Part shown: positions 60,392-64,000 of the stretch, piece by piece
Layout of the letters: the number at the start of each line of letters is the position of its first letter
How positions within the stretch are numbered: the stretch's first letter is position 1
From: Niastella sp. OAS944
GTDB lineage: Bacteria; Bacteroidota; Bacteroidia; Chitinophagales; Chitinophagaceae
Assembly: GCA_024809215.1 (NCBI GenBank)
Contig: JANUBW010000003.1
Location: forward strand, 620,001-684,000
DNA length: 64,000 nucleotides
Direction of reading: 5' to 3'
Translations under genes and position numbers: made by a program
The notes under the pieces: model-generated
What the model saw: only the letters and a program-made list of their open reading frames with translations
Database searches by the model: none
What the model was told of the DNA's origin: nothing

Positions 60392-62611
60392 TTATTTGGC
60401 TTGTGCTAACTGCAGGCTCATTTTTTTAATATCAGCAGTTACATCATGCAATATCTTAAACTCATCGGTAACAGATTTAACGGCCAGCAATACGCCACGT
60501 GTGTCGGTATCAGCCAGCCCTTCCTGTAATTCTTTGTGGCGATTGATAAGTAAATTGTTCACCCGTTTATCTATCTGTTGCCATTGCGGTTGGCGGGTGG
60601 GTTCGGCCTGTGGTTCTTCCCCTTTTATAATTGCTTTTGATGCGTTAAGTTCCGATTCAATATAATTGGTTACCGGAACAAAATCTTTAGTGGCATTGAT
60701 GGCCGCAAATTGTTGTCCGAAATGCGAGAGGGTAGCAATATGTGAAGTAAGCAGGTGATTGTATACCACAAACTGGTGAATGATATTTACGTTCTTCTGT
60801 TGCCATTTGGGTTCTGCCAGCATACGCGTAAATGCATCTGATAAATTACCCAGCGCTACCAATGCTTCTTTACGGCTCACGCGATATTCGGTAGGCAAAA
60901 CCTTCTTACCCATAAATTCGGTAGCAACTGTTTTAAACCAGGCGGTGTTCTTTTCAATGGCTGTGGCTATGTAACCCGATATTTGTTCATGCTCCCACAG
61001 CGGCACCAGTAGTAAATTGGCAATAAAGGCAATGGCCGAACCTATACTGGTATCTATCAACCTGTCGGTCAATACATTTTTGAGGGGAGTGTCGTAAAGT
61101 AATTGAAAGATCAATAACACATAGGGGGTCATAAAAATAACGCTCCACATATAATTGGTGCGCAGCAGGCTGTAAGTGCCCAGCATAAGCACCAGCATAA
61201 TAAAGAACAGGGCCGTTCTGTCTTTTATAAAATATAAGATAATTAAACCGGCAATGGCCCCTGCAATGGTACCAAACAACCTTTCGAAATTTCGTTTTTT
61301 AGTTAAGCTGTAATTGGGTTTTAGAATTACAATAATGGTAAGCAGGATCCAGTAGTTATGCCCCACCTGTAAAAACATAGATATGATGTAACCAGCCAGG
61401 GTAGCCAAACTTACCCGCAATGAATGCCTGAAATAGTTTGATTGCAGGCTTAGGTTATCGGTAAGAACTTTCAGGCTGAAATCCTGCCTGTTTACAAATT
61501 TTTCGTAATCGGCCGGTTCGGTAGAAGCCACCTTTTTATAAGTAGTGTATAAATGAAGGGTATTAATACGGGCGGCAATGTCCTCTATATTACTGAGGAT
61601 ATTGCGCATGGTAATATAATACTCCAGGGTTTCCGGAGTTCTTTTTAAGTTCCTAAGCTCAATATAATACCGGCGGGTTTCTTTTATGGCATCGGCCAGG
61701 GCAGTTGTTTGGTGCGAACGGCGGCCGCTTTTAACGGCTATACTGATATCATCGAGCTCAGCGGCTAATATTAATATAAGCTGGCGGTAGCGTTCCATGA
61801 TCTCGGTGCCTTCAAAAGCAGCATGCAGTTCTTTATAATCGTCGTGGTAGGCCGTCATGATCTTTTCAAACAGATCTACCAGGCTTCTGAACAGCATCAA
61901 CAGGGTGCGGCCTGTATTGGTTGATTCTTTTACAATGTAGCGGCTTTTGAACAACATTTCGCGCACCAGCTCCTGTTCGGTGTGAACGATCACCTGTTGT
62001 TCAATCATTTGCTGGTAAGCCTTTTCACGATCGGTTGTTGCATCATAAAAAAGGGCCCTTATGCGAATGTAATTGGCGGTGGCCTGTATACATTCACCCA
62101 ATGCCTGTTGCGCCAGCTTATAAGGGGCAAACCTGTGTAACAACAAGCTTAACCCGGTATACCAAAGACCGCCTAATAAAATATAGGCGCCCTGAAGAAA
62201 CACTTCTTTGCCATGGCCGGGATGCCCTATTTGCAACACCATAATAAGCAGCGCCGAAACACCAATAGAAATGGCGCGGCTTCCGTAAACCCCTATCATG
62301 GAAAAAACAAAACAACAAACTGTAATATTAATACCCAGCAAAACCGGGTACGAGGCGGAAAGACTGGTTAAAATGGCAACTGCCACCAGGAACAACAAAC
62401 AGATAAGCATACCATTGCGCCGGTGGTGAATAGGGCCGGGATTATCGGTTCCGCTAACACACATGGCGCCTAATGAAATAGCCACCCCCTGCGACAGCAT
62501 ATCGAGGTAGCTGAAAATAAGGGCCGGTAAAACCACCCCTATTGTAATACGTACTCCGGAACTAAGGTAATAACTGTATAAAAAGCTTTTATACTTCTTC
62601 AAATAATCCAT
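60392..62611 (-). CDS. FUSC family inner membrane protein (YccS-like)
   Basis: A 739-residue protein with two sets of about five to six membrane helices (about 20-165 and 400-520) and large cytoplasmic parts. SLGAMCVSGTDNPGPIHHRRNGML and NYWILLTIIVILKPNYSLTKKRNFERLFGTIAGAIAGL are diagnostic of the FUSC/YccS group. The family is thought to form efflux components related to plant aluminium-activated and aromatic acid transporters. No membrane fusion protein partner is adjacent. Confidence 0.9.
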   Translation of the reverse strand: MDYLKKYKSFLYSYYLSSGVRITIGVVLPALIFSYLDMLSQGVAISLGAMCVSGTDNPGPIHHRRNGMLICLLFLVAVAILTSLSASYPVLLGINITVCCFVFSMIGVYGSRAISIGVSALLIMVLQIGHPGHGKEVFLQGAYILLGGLWYTGLSLLLHRFAPYKLAQQALGECIQATANYIRIRALFYDATTDREKAYQQMIEQQVIVHTEQELVREMLFKSRYIVKESTNTGRTLLMLFRSLVDLFEKIMTAYHDDYKELHAAFEGTEIMERYRQLILILAAELDDISIAVKSGRRSHQTTALADAIKETRRYYIELRNLKRTPETLEYYITMRNILSNIEDIAARINTLHLYTTYKKVASTEPADYEKFVNRQDFSLKVLTDNLSLQSNYFRHSLRVSLATLAGYIISMFLQVGHNYWILLTIIVILKPNYSLTKKRNFERLFGTIAGAIAGLIILYFIKDRTALFFIMLVLMLGTYSLLRTNYMWSVIFMTPYVLLIFQLLYDTPLKNVLTDRLIDTSIGSAIAFIANLLLVPLWEHEQISGYIATAIEKNTAWFKTVATEFMGKKVLPTEYRVSRKEALVALGNLSDAFTRMLAEPKWQQKNVNIIHQFVVYNHLLTSHIATLSHFGQQFAAINATKDFVPVTNYIESELNASKAIIKGEEPQAEPTRQPQWQQIDKRVNNLLINRHKELQEGLADTDTRGVLLAVKSVTDEFKILHDVTADIKKMSLQLAQAK

Positions 62612-63304
62612 GACTATAAAGTACGTATTTTAACGAGTGTATTGTACAAAAAGTTGAAAATAAACGATAAGTGACCCATCATTAGTATATAATACGCGGC
62701 TATAAACATACACCCCGCATTTGACATTTGATAAATTGTTGCATTCTTTGTTAATACGGGCAAACGAGTTGCACTTTTTTAGGTGTATTGTTGTAACTTT
62801 AAAGAGTTGTGACTTTTTCCGGTTAAACCCGGACGCCGCTCTCCTAAGACTTATTGATAGAAAATACCTGCTATAATTTTTAAAAGTGAAGGAAAATTCC
62901 GTGCTCTCCCTTTATTTTTTCATACTGGCATAGTGTGCCTGTTCGTTTAAAACTACCCACCTTATTCATAAACATCCTTCCCCTGGTTTGTACAACATAT
63001 GCCACGTTTTAGTATATGTGCGAAAAAAACTATGCACATTTTGGCTTAAATGAGTGGCATTATTATTTCAACAATTTTAAACGCTCAACATTTTTATTCA
63101 AATGAACTACGTGCGTGTTTAACCGTGGATTGCCCCATTAGCTGTAAAATTCAGCGTTTTAACTTCCGTGCTTGATCATTTACATCTCCCCCTTGACCGT
63201 AAAATAATATTCGTTTGTGGCTAACAGTATAGCGGTAGTGAAAAGCAGGCCTCACCATCTATGAAAATGAAAAACCATTTGCTCATGATATAAAAATTAG
63301 AATT
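62612..63304. other. Intergenic region of 0.7 kb
   Basis: No ORF, RNA gene or strong repeat recognised. A short stem TCCGG/CCGGA near 62818 is the only structure seen. It presumably holds the promoters of the FUSC gene and of the small gene to the right. Confidence 0.4.
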
Positions 63305-63556
63305 ATGGAGCTGGAAGAACCTGTTTTAAAAATTTTACGCAAGAAGTATCAACCGTCTTCTTTTATTGAAACACATTGCAATTGCTACGACATGGCATTT
63401 AAAACAGACCGCGAAGGTGATGCCATAGTACTGGTCCTTGGCCGCAAGGACGACACTGGTCAGATAAAGGGGGAGCGCTTCACCCGAAGGCTTCGTCAAA
63501 TGTCAAATGGCCGCATTGTAAAAGAATATTGGGAACACAAGGGCAAAGCAAGCTAG
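63305..63556 (+). CDS. Hypothetical small protein, 83 residues
   Basis: A soluble, charged protein (MELEEPVLKILRKKYQPSSF) with an alternating pattern suggestive of beta strands (YDMAFKTDREGDAIVLVLG) and a basic helix (RFTRRLRQMSNGRIVKEYW). I do not recognise the family. Codon use is like that of neighbours and a T-rich AT leader precedes it, so it is probably real. Alone on its strand before the NlpE-like gene. Confidence 0.6.
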   Translation: MELEEPVLKILRKKYQPSSFIETHCNCYDMAFKTDREGDAIVLVLGRKDDTGQIKGERFTRRLRQMSNGRIVKEYWEHKGKAS

Positions 63557-63659
63557 CAGGATGGGCCCAAATACAAGAAGGGCTAATTACAAACATCCGT
63601 ACCCTAAATTTTTTCTGTTTTATATACACAACCGGCCCATTCTTTGCTCGTATTGTGTT

Positions 63660-64000
63660 ATGAAATGCTGTTTTCGCCTGATTATAATGGTTACCCTGGC
63701 CTGTAACAATCCCGTACCCATACACGTTCCCCAGGTTTCAGATACTACAATAATAGACTCCACATTTACCAATCAACTTATTCCCGAAGAATCGGGTGCG
63801 CCTACTTCTTTTGTACCCGGTTATTATACGGGCATTATACCTTGTAGCGATTGCTTTAGCATTACGCGTAAGATTCTTTTATCGGCCGATCATCAATTTC
63901 ATTTTAAAGATGTGTTTAATGGAAAAGAAACCGCACCATTGGAAACAATGGGCCAGTGGCAAACCACCAACGATCAATTAAAATTATTGGTGAATAACCA
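63660..64000 (+). CDS. NlpE-like lipoprotein, 3' end missing
   Basis: The frame starts MKCCFRLIIMVTLACNN, a lipoprotein signal with Cys15 as the likely lipid anchor, and is still open at the window end (113 codons seen). PGYYTGIIPCSDCFSI matches the Y-x-G-x-x-P-C-x-D-C-x-G-I signature of the NlpE N-terminal domain, with the CxxC pair. NlpE relates to copper homeostasis and envelope stress signalling in E. coli; many Bacteroidota homologues are uncharacterised. Confidence 0.8.
   Translation, partial: MKCCFRLIIMVTLACNNPVPIHVPQVSDTTIIDSTFTNQLIPEESGAPTSFVPGYYTGIIPCSDCFSITRKILLSADHQFHFKDVFNGKETAPLETMGQWQTTNDQLKLLVNN

Overview
The window looks like the chromosome of a Bacteroidota bacterium, most likely a Chitinophagaceae relative (Niastella or Chitinophaga type). 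Support: several promoters fit the Bacteroidota pattern TTTG, about 19 bases, TAnnTTTG; Shine-Dalgarno sequences are mostly absent; and many protein families are Bacteroidota-flavoured (DUF6934, DUF2480, propeller-type two-component sensor, LytTR pairs, the YbeY sequence with KDK in place of the third histidine). The genus is an inference. I found no tRNA, rRNA, insertion sequence, prophage or CRISPR array.

0-11.4 kb: mostly leftward genes. They encode a partial GNAT acetyltransferase, a PAP2 phosphatase, a GH63 glucosidase, a DUF6934 gene followed by two tandemly duplicated 54-residue basic proteins too short for ordinary ORF calling, a slipin/NfeD membrane pair, a chromate transporter, a beta-lactamase-like hydrolase, NadD and FeoA.

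11.4-20 kb: the probable replication and segregation region. ybeY and mnmG are separated by 2.8 kb without a credible gene. This gap holds two copies of the 14-bp parS core GTTCCACGTGGAAC about 2 kb apart and a degenerate tandem repeat with a period of about 192 bp. Further right, clusters of DnaA boxes lie on both sides of nadA (18.26 kb and 19.48-19.93 kb), so this is the best oriC candidate. Gene orientation is mainly leftward before it and more often rightward after it.

20-44.3 kb: housekeeping and stress genes. These are PpiD, cytochrome bd (cydAB plus a 36-residue membrane ORF inside the same terminator), CorA, a KdnB-like dehydrogenase, a nitrilase, an AhpC/AhpD peroxidase pair, ROK kinase with KdsB, the circularly permuted ATP-grasp / alpha-E / transglutaminase trio, DnaN, a YbjN-like protein next to a cytoplasmic trypsin-like protease with a zinc ribbon, and RecX.

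44.3-64 kb: accessory and signalling genes. There is a two-gene module resembling a toxin-antitoxin pair (59-residue protein plus ADP-ribosyltransferase-like protein), a PAS kinase with receiver, an orphan promoter-terminator unit that may be a small RNA, a CmoA-like carboxy-SAM synthase beside an integral-membrane methyltransferase, a LytS/LytR pair, a 1029-residue propeller sensor whose usual phosphoacceptor histidine is threonine, a glycosyltransferase, a hemerythrin, a 13-copy 21-bp tandem repeat, an OmpA-family protein, a FUSC membrane protein and a partial NlpE-like lipoprotein.

The strongest candidates for undescribed biology are the parS-flanked gene-free repeat region, the DUF6934/54-residue cassette, the ADP-ribosyltransferase-like module, the CmoA/membrane methyltransferase pair and the putative cytochrome bd small subunit. 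All statements come from reading the sequence; no database search was possible.
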